Below are positions 1 to 7,675 of a DNA stretch of 64,000 nucleotides, piece by piece. The DNA is from Erythrobacter sp. HKB08. Lineage in GTDB: Bacteria > Pseudomonadota > Alphaproteobacteria > Sphingomonadales > Sphingomonadaceae. A program made the translations under genes and the position numbers. The stretch spans positions 1,099,501 to 1,163,500 of the forward strand of contig NZ_CP035310.1 of the NCBI RefSeq assembly GCF_004114695.1, read 5' to 3'. Position 1 is the stretch's first letter. The number at the start of each line of letters is the position of its first letter. Below the pieces are notes generated by a model that saw only the letters and a program-made list of their open reading frames with translations, was not told the origin of the DNA and did no database searches.

Positions 1-7
1 CGCCTGC

Positions 8-199
8 ATGTACACCTGCATCTGCAATGCCATCCGGGAGAGCGATATCCGCCGTGCGGCGCGCCATGTGTCGGGTGATGCAGAAGCCGTGTACGCCGCG
101 CTCGGCAAGCGTCCGAACTGCGGAACCTGCCTTGCAGAGGCCGACGAGATCGTCTTCGAAGAACGCGAAATGGGCCTGACCGCGGCCCGCGCCGCCTGA
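8..199 (+). CDS. bfd: Bacterioferritin-associated ferredoxin (Bfd-like)
   Basis: This is a complete 63-residue protein with the BFD-like [2Fe-2S] pattern: C4 and C6 at the N terminus and C38 and C41 later (CxC-n31-CxxC). The family binds one [2Fe-2S] cluster and, where studied, reduces the ferric core of bacterioferritin so that iron is released. The gene lies 137 bp upstream of bfr on the same strand, which supports that role. The start is the ATG just inside the window, so the promoter is not visible. Its length is close to the ~64 residues usual for the family. A short GC hairpin followed by T5 lies in the gap to bfr. Confidence 0.9.
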   Translation: MYTCICNAIRESDIRRAARHVSGDAEAVYAALGKRPNCGTCLAEADEIVFEEREMGLTAARAA

Positions 200-239
200 T
201 CCGGCCCGGCGCTTCCCGCTAACGCAAATCGCTCGCAAC

Positions 240-260
240 TGGCGGAATTCCGCCGTTTTT
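240..260 (+). terminator. Possible weak terminator/attenuator between bfd and bfr
   Basis: GGCGG-AATT-CCGCC at 241-254 is a perfect palindrome that can form a 5-bp GC stem. It is followed by GTTTTT. The stem is short, so this may only partly separate bfd from bfr transcription. Confidence 0.4.
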
Positions 261-336
261 CGGCTATTCTACCTTGCCAAATCCGCGATCGCGGGCGCAT
301 ATCTCGCATCCAGGATAGGCAAGCAGGAGATCAGCC

Positions 337-825
337 ATGAAAGGCGACGCCAAGGTCATCGAATTCCTCAACAAGGCGCTGACCAACGAACTGACGGCGA
401 TCAACCAGTACTGGCTGCACTACCGCGTCCTTGCCGACTGGGGCCTGTCGAAGCTGGCCGAATACGAGCGCCACGAATCGATCGACGAGATGAAGCACGC
501 CGACATCCTCGCCGAGCGGATCCTCTTCCTGAACGGGCTCCCGAACTTCCAGGCGATCCACAAGCTGAAGGTCGGCGAGACGGTCGAGGAAATCCTCAAG
601 GCCGACCTCGCGATGGAGGAAGAAGCGATCCCGCTGCTGCGCGATGCGATCGAATATTGCGAGAGCGTGCGCGACTACGTCAGCCGCGAGGTTTTCGAAC
701 GCATCCTCGAAAGCGAGGAAGAGCATGTCGACTTCCTCGAGACCCAGTTCGACATGATCGAACACATGGGCCTGCAGAACTACGTCCAGCTGCAAAGCAA
801 GCCGGCGGGCGAAGAGGAAGGCTAG
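337..825 (+). CDS. bfr: Bacterioferritin
   Basis: This 162-residue ferritin-like four-helix protein stores iron in the cytoplasm as a 24-mer. All ferroxidase ligands expected for Bfr are in register: E18, E51, H54, E94, E127 and H130. M52, the heme-bridging methionine, is also present, which separates it from Dps and plain ferritins. The ATG is preceded by a purine-rich AGGAGA stretch. It is downstream of the Bfd-like ferredoxin, its likely electron donor. Its stop overlaps the stop of the convergent DUF2721 gene in a shared CTAG at 822-825. Confidence 0.97.
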   Translation: MKGDAKVIEFLNKALTNELTAINQYWLHYRVLADWGLSKLAEYERHESIDEMKHADILAERILFLNGLPNFQAIHKLKVGETVEEILKADLAMEEEAIPLLRDAIEYCESVRDYVSREVFERILESEEEHVDFLETQFDMIEHMGLQNYVQLQSKPAGEEEG

Positions 826-1340
826 TCCTCGCTCTCGCGCTGGGCTTCCGCCTCGCGTTGCACGATCTTGCGGCTGCGCTTGCGACGCTCGCGCGCGGTT
901 GCCGTGGCGAGCCGCGTTTCGAGAAGGAACAGCGCCAGCGCGCCGAACAGCTGGACCATCGTCAGGATCCACGCGATTGCGACAACCGTGCCGATCTGCG
1001 GCCGGATGAAGGCGCTCACGAACAGGAGGGCGACCACGGTACAGATGGTCAGTGCCGCACCGGTGCTGAGCGTTACGGCGAGCTGCGCATAATGCTGGCG
1101 CTGGCGTAGCGCGGGCAGTTCCTCGCCCTCGCGCCCGCCGAGACCCTTCTCGGTGCGCCGCTCGATGAATTCGACGCGGTCGATCAGCCAGGTGAGCCGC
1201 GCGTTCATGACGTTCAGCATCGCCCCTATCGCGGCGAGCAGGAAAACCGGTGCGAGGCTCAGCTGCACGATTTCCTGCACGCGGATGGTGCTCGACGTGC
1301 GGTTGATCAGATCGCCAGCGATGGAGAGTGTTTCGAACAC
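822..1340 (-). CDS. DUF2721 family integral membrane protein
   Basis: This 172-residue protein matches the DUF2721 family of unknown function. It has an N-terminal hydrophobic segment (about residues 28-46), a charged middle with several Arg/Glu, two further hydrophobic segments (about 90-112 and 118-140) and a basic, cytoplasm-like tail. The start is a GTG 7 bp after the stop of der on the same strand, so the two are probably cotranscribed. Its stop shares CTAG with bfr. No catalytic motif is visible and I assign no function. Confidence 0.8.
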   Translation of the reverse strand: MFETLSIAGDLINRTSSTIRVQEIVQLSLAPVFLLAAIGAMLNVMNARLTWLIDRVEFIERRTEKGLGGREGEELPALRQRQHYAQLAVTLSTGAALTICTVVALLFVSAFIRPQIGTVVAIAWILTMVQLFGALALFLLETRLATATARERRKRSRKIVQREAEAQRESED

Positions 1341-1347
1341 TGCCCGA

Positions 1348-2742
1348 TCAGTCCTTGGAATGGTCGAACGGGTTCTTCGGGCTCTTGAGCGTCACGCGCA
1401 CCGGGACCGCATCGAAGCCGAGTTCGCGCCGGATACCGTTCACCAGGTACCGCTCGTAACTCGTGGGCAGCGCATCGAGACGCGTGCCGAAGACCACGAA
1501 GCGCGGCGGGCGGGTGCCGACCTGCGTGATGTAGCGCAGCTTGATCCGGCGGCCCTTGGGCGCGGGCGGCGGGTTGGCGGCGAGTGCATCGTCGAACCAG
1601 CGGTTTAGCGCAGCCGTCGGTACGCGCTTCGACCAGCTCTCGCGAATCTCGAACGCGCTCTGGATCATCGCGTCGAGACCCTTGCCGGTCTTCGCGCTGA
1701 CCGCGAACAGCGGCACGCCGCGCACCTGCGCGAGCCCTTCGTCGAGCGCGTGCTTGATGCCGTTGAACAGCTTGCTCTGATCCTCGGCCACATCCCACTT
1801 GTTGATCGCGATGATCAGCGCGCGGCCTTCCTGCAGCACCTTGTCGGCGATCTTGAGGTCCTGGTGTTCCAGACCCTTGGTCGCATCGAGCAGCAGCACG
1901 ACGACCTCGGCGAAATCGACGGCGCGCAATCCGTCGGCGACCGAGAGCTTCTCCAGCTTGTCGACCACCTTGGCGCGCTTGCGCATGCCGGCGGTGTCGA
2001 TCAGCTGGATATCGCGCTTCTCGCCCGTCTTGGGATCGGTCCATTGCCAATCGACCGAGATGGAATCGCGCGTGATGCCCGCTTCCGGCCCGGTCAGCAT
2101 GCGGTCCTCGCCGAGCAACTGGTTGATGAGCGTCGACTTGCCCGCATTCGGACGCCCGACAATCGCGAGCTTGAGCGGGCCGAGCGGCGCATCCTCGTCC
2201 GCTTCGAGCTTGGCGGCTTCTTCAGCGGCTTCGGCCGCCTCGACCTTGTCGCCGATGACCGGCCACAGTGCGCCGAACAGGTCGGCGACGCCTTCGCCAT
2301 GCTCGGCAGATACCGGGACGGGTTCTCCGAGGCCGAGCGAATAGGCTTCGAGGATGCCGGCCTCGCTCGCGCGCCCTTCCGCCTTGTTGGCGACGAGAAT
2401 CACGGGAACGTCCTGCTGGCGCAGCCAACGACCGATTTCCTCGTCGAGCGGAGTGAGGCCGCTGCGCGAATCGATCACAAACAGCGCGGCATCTGCCCCT
2501 TCGAGGCTGATTTCGGTCTGCTTGCGCATCCGCCCCGGAAGGCTTTCCGGATCGTCGTCTTCCCAGCCGGCGGTATCGACCGCGGTGAAGCGCATGCCCG
2601 CAAGCTCCGCCTCGCCCATGCGGCGGTCGCGCGTGACCCCCGGCTGGTCGTCGACCAGCGCGATCTTCTTGCCGACGAGGCGGTTGAACAGGGTCGACTT
2701 GCCCACATTGGGCCGACCGATGATGATGACTTGAGGCAACAT
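1348..2742 (-). CDS. der: Ribosome-associated GTPase Der (EngA)
   Basis: Der carries two tandem GTPase domains and a C-terminal KH-like domain and is needed for 50S subunit assembly. Two Walker A/G1 motifs are visible, GRPNVGKST near residue 9 and GRPNAGKST near residue 195, each followed by DTAG and NKxD-type motifs. The C-terminal part binds RNA in the family. I chose the ATG giving MLPQVIIIG (464 aa). The frame is open 13 codons further upstream, but those residues do not resemble the family N terminus. It is followed by the DUF2721 gene. An acidic linker (about 165-190) lies between the G domains. Confidence 0.96.
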   Translation of the reverse strand: MLPQVIIIGRPNVGKSTLFNRLVGKKIALVDDQPGVTRDRRMGEAELAGMRFTAVDTAGWEDDDPESLPGRMRKQTEISLEGADAALFVIDSRSGLTPLDEEIGRWLRQQDVPVILVANKAEGRASEAGILEAYSLGLGEPVPVSAEHGEGVADLFGALWPVIGDKVEAAEAAEEAAKLEADEDAPLGPLKLAIVGRPNAGKSTLINQLLGEDRMLTGPEAGITRDSISVDWQWTDPKTGEKRDIQLIDTAGMRKRAKVVDKLEKLSVADGLRAVDFAEVVVLLLDATKGLEHQDLKIADKVLQEGRALIIAINKWDVAEDQSKLFNGIKHALDEGLAQVRGVPLFAVSAKTGKGLDAMIQSAFEIRESWSKRVPTAALNRWFDDALAANPPPAPKGRRIKLRYITQVGTRPPRFVVFGTRLDALPTSYERYLVNGIRRELGFDAVPVRVTLKSPKNPFDHSKD

Positions 2743-2797
2743 TACGCGCGTGCAGGTGGCGCTTTGTGCGCCGAATGGCAAGCGGAGAGGCGAACAC

Positions 2798-2815
2798 GGT
2801 TAAATCGCGTTAACC
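2798..2815. promoter_or_regulatory. Perfect inverted repeat GGTTAA-N6-TTAACC
   Basis: A 6-bp inverted repeat with a 6-nt spacer lies in the divergent gap between der and the CHAP-domain gene, 47 bp before the latter's ATG. It contains two TTAA half-sites. Alphaproteobacterial CtrA sites are TTAA-N7-TTAA, so the spacing here is one short and the identity of any binding protein is unknown. Confidence 0.35.
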
Positions 2816-2862
2816 GTAACAGGCAGGCGGGCGGCAACCATACTGCGGCATTTACCGTGGCC

Positions 2863-3618
2863 ATGAAGCCCCTTTTCGCCTCTCTCGCAGCCCTTGCAGC
2901 CCTCGTCCCGGCAGCGCCCGCGCTCGCCGAAGTATCGGACCAGTTCCGCAACGGGGACGAGCGCAGCAGGGCAGAGCTTCCGCCCTACCTCCAGTGCGTG
3001 CCCTATGCGCGCGAATTGTCGGGCATCCAGATCTACGGCGATGCGCATACGTGGTGGGGGCAGGCCGAAGGGCGCTACGAGCGGGGTAACACGCCGCGCG
3101 TGGGCGCCGTCATGGCTTTCGTGCCGCATCGGAACATGCAGCTCGGCCATGTCGCGGCGGTCAGCAAGGTGATCGATTCGCGCACCGTGCTGCTCGACCA
3201 TGCGAACTGGTCGCCGATCAACGGTCGCAGGGGCCAGATCGAGCGCGATGTGAAGGCGATCGACGTGTCGCCGAACAACGACTGGAGTGAAGTGCGCGTC
3301 TGGTACGATCCCGTACAGGGCCTGGGCACGACAGCATGGCCGGTGCACGGCTTCATCTATGGCGAGAAGGCGCAGATCGCGCGCCCACGTCTCGCTCGCG
3401 GCATTGCAGAACGCGCCGCGCCGCGCGCTACCCCGCCTGCGCGTCAGACCACCTCAAAGGAATTTACCGAGGCGTTCGCCTCGCTAGGCAGGACAGAGCT
3501 TCGCCCGCGTCCGCTGCAAGCCACCGAGCAGCGGAGGCGGGCGGAGACCCCGCGCGCCGCGCCGCGTGCAAAGCCGGTCGACCCGCTCGATGCGGTCGTC
3601 CTGCGCTACGGTAGCTAG
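2863..3618 (+). CDS. Secreted CHAP-domain peptidase/amidase
   Basis: This 251-residue protein has a clear signal peptide (cleavage after about A22) and a CHAP domain. The family's catalytic Cys is C45 (YLQCVPYAR) and the His is H96 (QLGHVAAV). CHAP enzymes cleave peptidoglycan stem peptides or cross-bridges in the periplasm. The C-terminal ~90 residues are Arg/Pro/Ala-rich and look disordered. The start is the ATG at MKPLF; the frame runs open far upstream only because it lies antisense to der. A palindrome lies just upstream. It ends 3 bp from the convergent DUF3297 gene. The exact bond cut cannot be told. Confidence 0.88.
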   Translation: MKPLFASLAALAALVPAAPALAEVSDQFRNGDERSRAELPPYLQCVPYARELSGIQIYGDAHTWWGQAEGRYERGNTPRVGAVMAFVPHRNMQLGHVAAVSKVIDSRTVLLDHANWSPINGRRGQIERDVKAIDVSPNNDWSEVRVWYDPVQGLGTTAWPVHGFIYGEKAQIARPRLARGIAERAAPRATPPARQTTSKEFTEAFASLGRTELRPRPLQATEQRRRAETPRAAPRAKPVDPLDAVVLRYGS

Positions 3619-3621
3619 GCT

Positions 3622-3906
3622 TCAGCCCTTTTTCGCGACCGGCGGATTGTCGCCGAGGTCTTCGTACCAAGCCTCGACCGGACCGGTCAGCTTCAGGGTG
3701 AGCGGATTGCCCTTGCGGTCGACCGTCTTGCCAGCCTGGACACGCACCCAGCCTTCGGAAATGCAATATTCCTCGATGTCGGTCCGCACGCGGTCCTTGA
3801 ACTTGATGCCGACGCCGCGCTGCAGCTTCTCGGCATCGAAATACTCGTTGCGCGGATTGACCGACAGGCGGTCGGGCGGAGTGTCGTTCTGGGTGTCTTC
3901 GCTCAT
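3622..3906 (-). CDS. DUF3297 family protein
   Basis: This 94-residue soluble protein matches DUF3297, a small conserved alphaproteobacterial family. Typical elements are the RLSVNPRNEYFD start, a central GVGIKFKDR segment and the EGWVRVQAGKT / TGPVEAWYED block. The function is unknown; some databases carry old glutathione peroxidase labels with no support from the sequence. It has no signal peptide or membrane segment. It converges with the CHAP gene. Confidence 0.85.
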   Translation of the reverse strand: MSEDTQNDTPPDRLSVNPRNEYFDAEKLQRGVGIKFKDRVRTDIEEYCISEGWVRVQAGKTVDRKGNPLTLKLTGPVEAWYEDLGDNPPVAKKG

Positions 3907-3967
3907 GGGGAGCGCCCGTAATCGGCAGCGCGCAGGCTCGCAAGCCTAATCGCGCGAGCCAGGCTCG

Positions 3968-4138
3968 CTAGAATTCGCCCGGCGGCGGGGTTTCGATCGG
4001 CGCTTCGCCCGGATTGTCAAAATCGGGCGAGGGCGGATCGAATTCCGGCGGCTCGTTCTCGGGCGCCTCGTCCGGCTGGGGCGGGGCGGGCGTCTCCGGC
4101 GGAGACTGCGGGTCGATGCGGTTCGGCGGTATGCCCAT
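3968..4138 (-). CDS. Small proline/acid-rich protein (56 aa)
   Basis: This short frame encodes a 56-residue protein that is almost entirely Pro, Glu and Asp with no predicted fold, for example PPETPAPPQPDEAPE. It is supported by a strong GAGGAGGG Shine-Dalgarno sequence about 9 nt before the ATG and by tandem arrangement with the similar 85-residue gene 24 bp upstream. I recognise no family. The composition suggests a disordered cytoplasmic peptide. Confidence 0.6.
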   Translation of the reverse strand: MGIPPNRIDPQSPPETPAPPQPDEAPENEPPEFDPPSPDFDNPGEAPIETPPPGEF

Positions 4139-4162
4139 GGTGTCGGTCCCTCCTCGGCGGAA

Positions 4163-4420
4163 TCAATCGGGTGGTAGCAGAGTTTCCGGCGTCATCGAAT
4201 CGAGTTCTCGTTCACCGGCTCCGTCGCGCTTGTCGAGTTCGGCGAGCGCCTCGCTGCGTTCCTTGTCGATCTCGCTCGCCGGCGGGTCGGCGAGGGTCGT
4301 GCCCTCGGCGTCGCTGTCGCCATCGTCCTCGGCCAGTTCGCGTGCCGAGACGGGGTCAGCATTCGGGTCGATGGCAGGCGGTGTCGCGGGCGGGATGCGG
4401 GGCGTGTCGTAATCGCGCAT
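4163..4420 (-). CDS. Small acidic disordered protein (85 aa)
   Basis: The encoded 85 residues are rich in Asp, Glu, Pro and Ala. The N-terminal half is proline-rich (RIPPATPPAID) and the C-terminal half is charged and probably helical (ERSEALAELDKRDGAG). I chose the ATG at MRDYDTPRI because an AGGA motif lies about 9 nt upstream; an ATG 20 codons earlier has no such signal. It forms a likely two-gene unit with the 56-residue gene downstream. No known domain is visible. Confidence 0.6.
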   Translation of the reverse strand: MRDYDTPRIPPATPPAIDPNADPVSARELAEDDGDSDAEGTTLADPPASEIDKERSEALAELDKRDGAGERELDSMTPETLLPPD

Positions 4421-4567
4421 GGAAGCATGTCCTTTCACCTGATCGAACGCGCGGGGCATTGCAGGCGTTCCGAGGGCCATCGCGGCTTGCCCTTTTGCCC
4501 GTGTCCTACTAAGGGCGCTCCCCTGTCCGTGTGGGCTTTCCCGTCCGCGCGCGGCTTCGTTCGGGTT

Positions 4568-4652
4568 GCGGGCGTGGCGGAATTGGTAGACGCGCTGGTT
4601 TTAGGTACCAGTATCGCAAGATGTGGGGGTTCGAGTCCCTTCGCCCGCACCA
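4568..4652 (+). tRNA. tRNA-Leu (anticodon UAG)
   Basis: The 85-nt sequence folds as a class II tRNA. The acceptor stem GCGGGCG pairs with CGCCCGC, followed by discriminator A and an encoded CCA. The anticodon arm CTGGT-TTTAGGT-ACCAG gives anticodon TAG. A variable arm (TATCGCAAGATG) and a T arm with GGTTCGAGTCC follow. The anticodon reads CUA/CUN leucine codons. It lies 63 bp upstream of tig. Confidence 0.97.
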
Positions 4653-4715
4653 GCCGCCGCTGGCACACCCTTCGAGACAAATTGAGTTTACGAGAGACGA
4701 GAAGACAAGCGCATC

Positions 4716-6287
4716 ATGCAGATCAAAGAGACCACCAACGAAGGCCTCAAGCGCGCCTATGAGGTGACGATCCCCGCAGCCGAAATCGCTGGCCGCGTGG
4801 AAGCCGAAGTGAAGAAGATCGCCCCGCAGGTGCGCATGCCGGGCTTCCGTCCGGGCAAGGTGCCGGCGAACCTCGTCAAGAAGATGCATGGCGAGCAGCT
4901 GCACGCGCAGACCATGAACGACGTGATCCGCGAATCGGTCGACAAGGTCATGCAGGACAACCAGCTGCGCCCGGCGATGCAGCCGGCCGTCGACCTCAAC
5001 GAAGGCTATGAAGAAGGCAAGGACGCGGTCGTCACGATCGACCTCGAAGTCCTGCCGGAAGTCGAAGCTCCCGACGTGGAAGGCCTCAAGCTCGAGCGTC
5101 TGACCGTTCCGGTGGCCGACGAAGCCGTCGAGGAAGCGCTACAGAACATCGCCAGCCAGCAGAAGAGCTACAAGGACGCTCCCAAGACCCGCAAGGCGAA
5201 GGAAGGCGACCAGCTGATCATCGATTTCGTCGGCTCGATCGACGGCGAGGAATTCGAAGGCGGCAAGGCCGACGATGCTCCGCTGGTGATCGGTTCGGGC
5301 CAGTTCATCCCGGGCTTCGAAGAGCAGCTGACCGGCGTGAAGACCGGCGATGAGAAGACCATCACCGTCACATTCCCCGAAGATTACCCGGCCGAGCACC
5401 TCGCGGGCAAGGACGCGCAGTTCGCCGTCACCGTGAAGCAGGTGAAGGTCGAGGACGAAACCAAGCTCGACGACAGCTTCGCCGAATCGCTCGGTCTCGA
5501 CAGCCTCGACAAGCTGAAGGAACTCCTGCGCGGCCAGCTCGAGCAGGAAACCAACGGCCTGACCCGTACGCAGATGAAGCGCCAGCTGCTCGACCAGCTC
5601 GCTGCCGGCCACGACTTCCCGGTTCCGGACAAGATGGTCGAAGCCGAGTTCGAGCAGATCTGGGCCCAGCTCCAGCAGGAAGCTTCGCGCGACGAAAATC
5701 CCGAGCATGTGCTGAAGGAAATCGAAGCCGAGAAGGACGACTACCGCAACATCGCCGAACGCCGCGTGCGCCTCGGCCTGCTGCTGTCGGAAATCGGCCA
5801 GAAGAACGGCGTCGAAGTCAGCCAGCAGGAAATGAGCATGCTCATCCAGCAGGCTGCCCAGCAGTATCGTCCGGAAGACCGCGAGCGGTTCATCCAGTAC
5901 GTCCAGTCCGAGCCGATGGCCGCCGCCCAGCTGCGTGCGCCCCTCTATGAGGACAAGGTCGTCGACTTCCTGTTCGACAAGGCTGACATCACCGACCGCA
6001 AAGTGACCCGCGAAGAGCTGGAAGCCGCGATCGAGGCCGACGAGGAAGCCGAAGAGGCAAAGGCGAAGAAGCCGGCTGCCAAGAAGAAGGCTCCTGCGAA
6101 GAAGAAGGCTCCGGCCAAGAAGGAAGCGGCCAAGAAGGACGAGAAGCCTGCCGCCAAGAAGGCGCCTGCCAAGAAGGCACCGGCGAAGAAGGCTGCTGCC
6201 AAGAAGGCCGACGACAAGAAGCCGGCGGCCAAGAAGGCTCCAGCCAAGAAGAAGGCTCCGGCAAAGAAGCCCGCAGCGAAGAAGTAA
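4716..6287 (+). CDS. tig: Trigger factor with lysine-rich C-terminal extension
   Basis: Trigger factor is the ribosome-bound chaperone and peptidyl-prolyl isomerase that meets nascent chains. The ribosome-binding N domain is at about residues 1-145 with a GFRPGKVP signature. An FKBP-type PPIase domain (about 160-245; VDGEEFEGG and IPGFEEQL blocks) and the helical C domain follow. The family is usually 430-450 residues. This protein is 523 because the last 76 residues (448-523) are an Ala/Pro/Lys repeat with 33 lysines, resembling histone H1-like tails. No frameshift is evident. A strong terminator follows at 6310-6350. It sits near other proteostasis genes (clpP, clpX, rpoH). Confidence 0.97.
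   Translation: MQIKETTNEGLKRAYEVTIPAAEIAGRVEAEVKKIAPQVRMPGFRPGKVPANLVKKMHGEQLHAQTMNDVIRESVDKVMQDNQLRPAMQPAVDLNEGYEEGKDAVVTIDLEVLPEVEAPDVEGLKLERLTVPVADEAVEEALQNIASQQKSYKDAPKTRKAKEGDQLIIDFVGSIDGEEFEGGKADDAPLVIGSGQFIPGFEEQLTGVKTGDEKTITVTFPEDYPAEHLAGKDAQFAVTVKQVKVEDETKLDDSFAESLGLDSLDKLKELLRGQLEQETNGLTRTQMKRQLLDQLAAGHDFPVPDKMVEAEFEQIWAQLQQEASRDENPEHVLKEIEAEKDDYRNIAERRVRLGLLLSEIGQKNGVEVSQQEMSMLIQQAAQQYRPEDRERFIQYVQSEPMAAAQLRAPLYEDKVVDFLFDKADITDRKVTREELEAAIEADEEAEEAKAKKPAAKKKAPAKKKAPAKKEAAKKDEKPAAKKAPAKKAPAKKAAAKKADDKKPAAKKAPAKKKAPAKKPAAKK
6057..6284 (+). repeat. Low-complexity AAKK/PAKK coding repeat in the tig tail
   Basis: This stretch is built from degenerate copies of codons for K-K-A-P-A and K-K-P-A-A in phase with tig. 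Copies are imperfect at third positions, so it is an old protein-level repeat rather than a recent exact tandem expansion. Confidence 0.85.
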
Positions 6288-6309
6288 TTCGCCTGCGCTA
6301 ACCGATAGG

Positions 6310-6350
6310 GGCCGCCCGCTGCGTCAGCAGTCCGGGCGGCCTTCTATTTC
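6310..6350 (+). terminator. Rho-independent terminator of tig
   Basis: A 9-bp perfect stem, GGCCGCCCG with CGGGCGGCC, has a 14-nt loop and is followed by a T-rich run. It starts 22 bp after the tig stop. The loop contains the stop of the convergent antiporter gene. Confidence 0.8.
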
Positions 6351-7667
6351 CAGCTTCCGGTCCTCGGGAGAAAGCGCGGCCATTTCGGTGCTCTCGCCCG
6401 CGTGGACATGCGCGCCGCGCCGCTCGACATGCGAGAGGAAACGCGCGGCCGCGACACCGTGCACGACGATCGAGACGAGGATCGTGAAGCACACGATCGC
6501 CCATAGCTGCTCGATGCCTGCAAACTCGCCATGGTTCTGGCCGTAGGCGAGGTAGTAGAGCGAACCCATCCCGCGGATACCGAGGAAGGCGACAGCCAGC
6601 TTGCCTGCGAAGGGCAGGCCGCACAGGCTTTCCGACAGTAGCCCTGCAAGCGGGCGGATGACGAAGATCAGCGCGATCCCGATTGCCGCGCCCCACCAGG
6701 TGAGGCTTTCGAGCACGCCGCCTGCAATCAGGCCCCCGAAACCGAGCAATACGCCGACCAGCACGATCTTCTCGATCTGGTCGATGAAGTGGTGGCTGAT
6801 CTTGTGATAGCGGCTGGCATTCTCGCGCTGGCGGGCGGTGACCGCGCCGACGAACACGGCGAGAAAGCCATAGCCCTCGACAATCTCCGCCAGCCCGTAT
6901 CCGAGGAGCAGCGTGCCGAGGACGATCAGCCCTTCGCTGGTCGAGTATTTCTCCGGCCAGCTTGCGTCCTTCTCGTACCCCTCGTCGGCACCGCGCTCGA
7001 ACACATACCAGGATCCCGCCCGACCGACGGCCCAGCCGACGATCACACCGGCGGCGATCTGCCACAGAATGTCCTTCGCGAACCATTCGACAGTCCACCA
7101 GCCGAGCGATGTCATGCCGATCGCCGCGATGGCGAGATAGGTGAAGGGGAAGGCGAGGCCGTCGTTGAGCCCGGCCTCCGCAGTCAGGCTGAAGCGCACG
7201 TCGTGGCGCTCGTTCTCGCCCGGCGGGCCGACCTGCACGCTGCGCGCGAGCACCGGGTCGGTCGGCGCGAGGCATGCGCCGAGCAGGATCGCCGTTGCAG
7301 GCGCAAGGCCGAGCGCCCACCAGCCGAGCAGCGCGACCGCACCGATGGTCAGCGGCATGGCGATTACCAGCAGCGGCCAAATCTGCCGCCAGTTCTTCCA
7401 GCTGACCGGCCGGTCGATCGCGATGCCTGCTGCCGCGAGCGAGGCGATGACGATGAACTCGGTGACGTATTCCAGGGTCAGCGCATCGAAGCCGTCCTCG
7501 GTCGGGTTGAGATGCGGCAGGCCGAGCGGCAGCGAGAAGGTGATAAAGCCGATCCCGACATAGACGATCGGCATGGGCAGCCAGCTCATCGCCAGCCGTC
7601 GCTCGAGAGAAACCGCCAGCATCAGGCCGATGCCGAACAGGACGAAAAGGAAGATGCGCGGGTCCAT
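6324..7667 (-). CDS. CPA1-family cation:proton antiporter
   Basis: This 447-residue polytopic inner-membrane protein has about 11-12 hydrophobic segments. It carries the CPA1 (NhaP-like) signature APTDPVLARSVQVGPPGE near residue 150, where the acidic residue is part of the ion-binding site, and a conserved GIRGMGSLYYL helix near the end. Such proteins exchange Na+ or K+ for H+ across the inner membrane. I chose the ATG at MDPRIFLF, 8 bp after the amidase stop, because upstream residues are Arg-rich and belong to another frame. A second, unrelated Na+/H+ antiporter (NhaA) occurs at 34217. Confidence 0.9.
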   Translation of the reverse strand: MDPRIFLFVLFGIGLMLAVSLERRLAMSWLPMPIVYVGIGFITFSLPLGLPHLNPTEDGFDALTLEYVTEFIVIASLAAAGIAIDRPVSWKNWRQIWPLLVIAMPLTIGAVALLGWWALGLAPATAILLGACLAPTDPVLARSVQVGPPGENERHDVRFSLTAEAGLNDGLAFPFTYLAIAAIGMTSLGWWTVEWFAKDILWQIAAGVIVGWAVGRAGSWYVFERGADEGYEKDASWPEKYSTSEGLIVLGTLLLGYGLAEIVEGYGFLAVFVGAVTARQRENASRYHKISHHFIDQIEKIVLVGVLLGFGGLIAGGVLESLTWWGAAIGIALIFVIRPLAGLLSESLCGLPFAGKLAVAFLGIRGMGSLYYLAYGQNHGEFAGIEQLWAIVCFTILVSIVVHGVAAARFLSHVERRGAHVHAGESTEMAALSPEDRKLEIEGRPDC

Positions 7668-7675
7668 TCCCGCGA

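Noticed and set aside
200-240. Fur/Irr box between bfd and bfr
   Set aside because: The GCAAATCGCTCGCAA stretch is a direct, not inverted, repeat and does not fit a clear Fur or Irr palindrome.
1750-3618. Very long plus-strand frame covering der and the CHAP gene
   Set aside because: Its first ~370 codons are antisense to der; only the part from 2863 has a signal peptide and a recognisable domain.
6057-6284. Repeat suggestive of CRISPR or integrated element
   Set aside because: The units are in-frame lysine/alanine codons of tig with no unique spacers.
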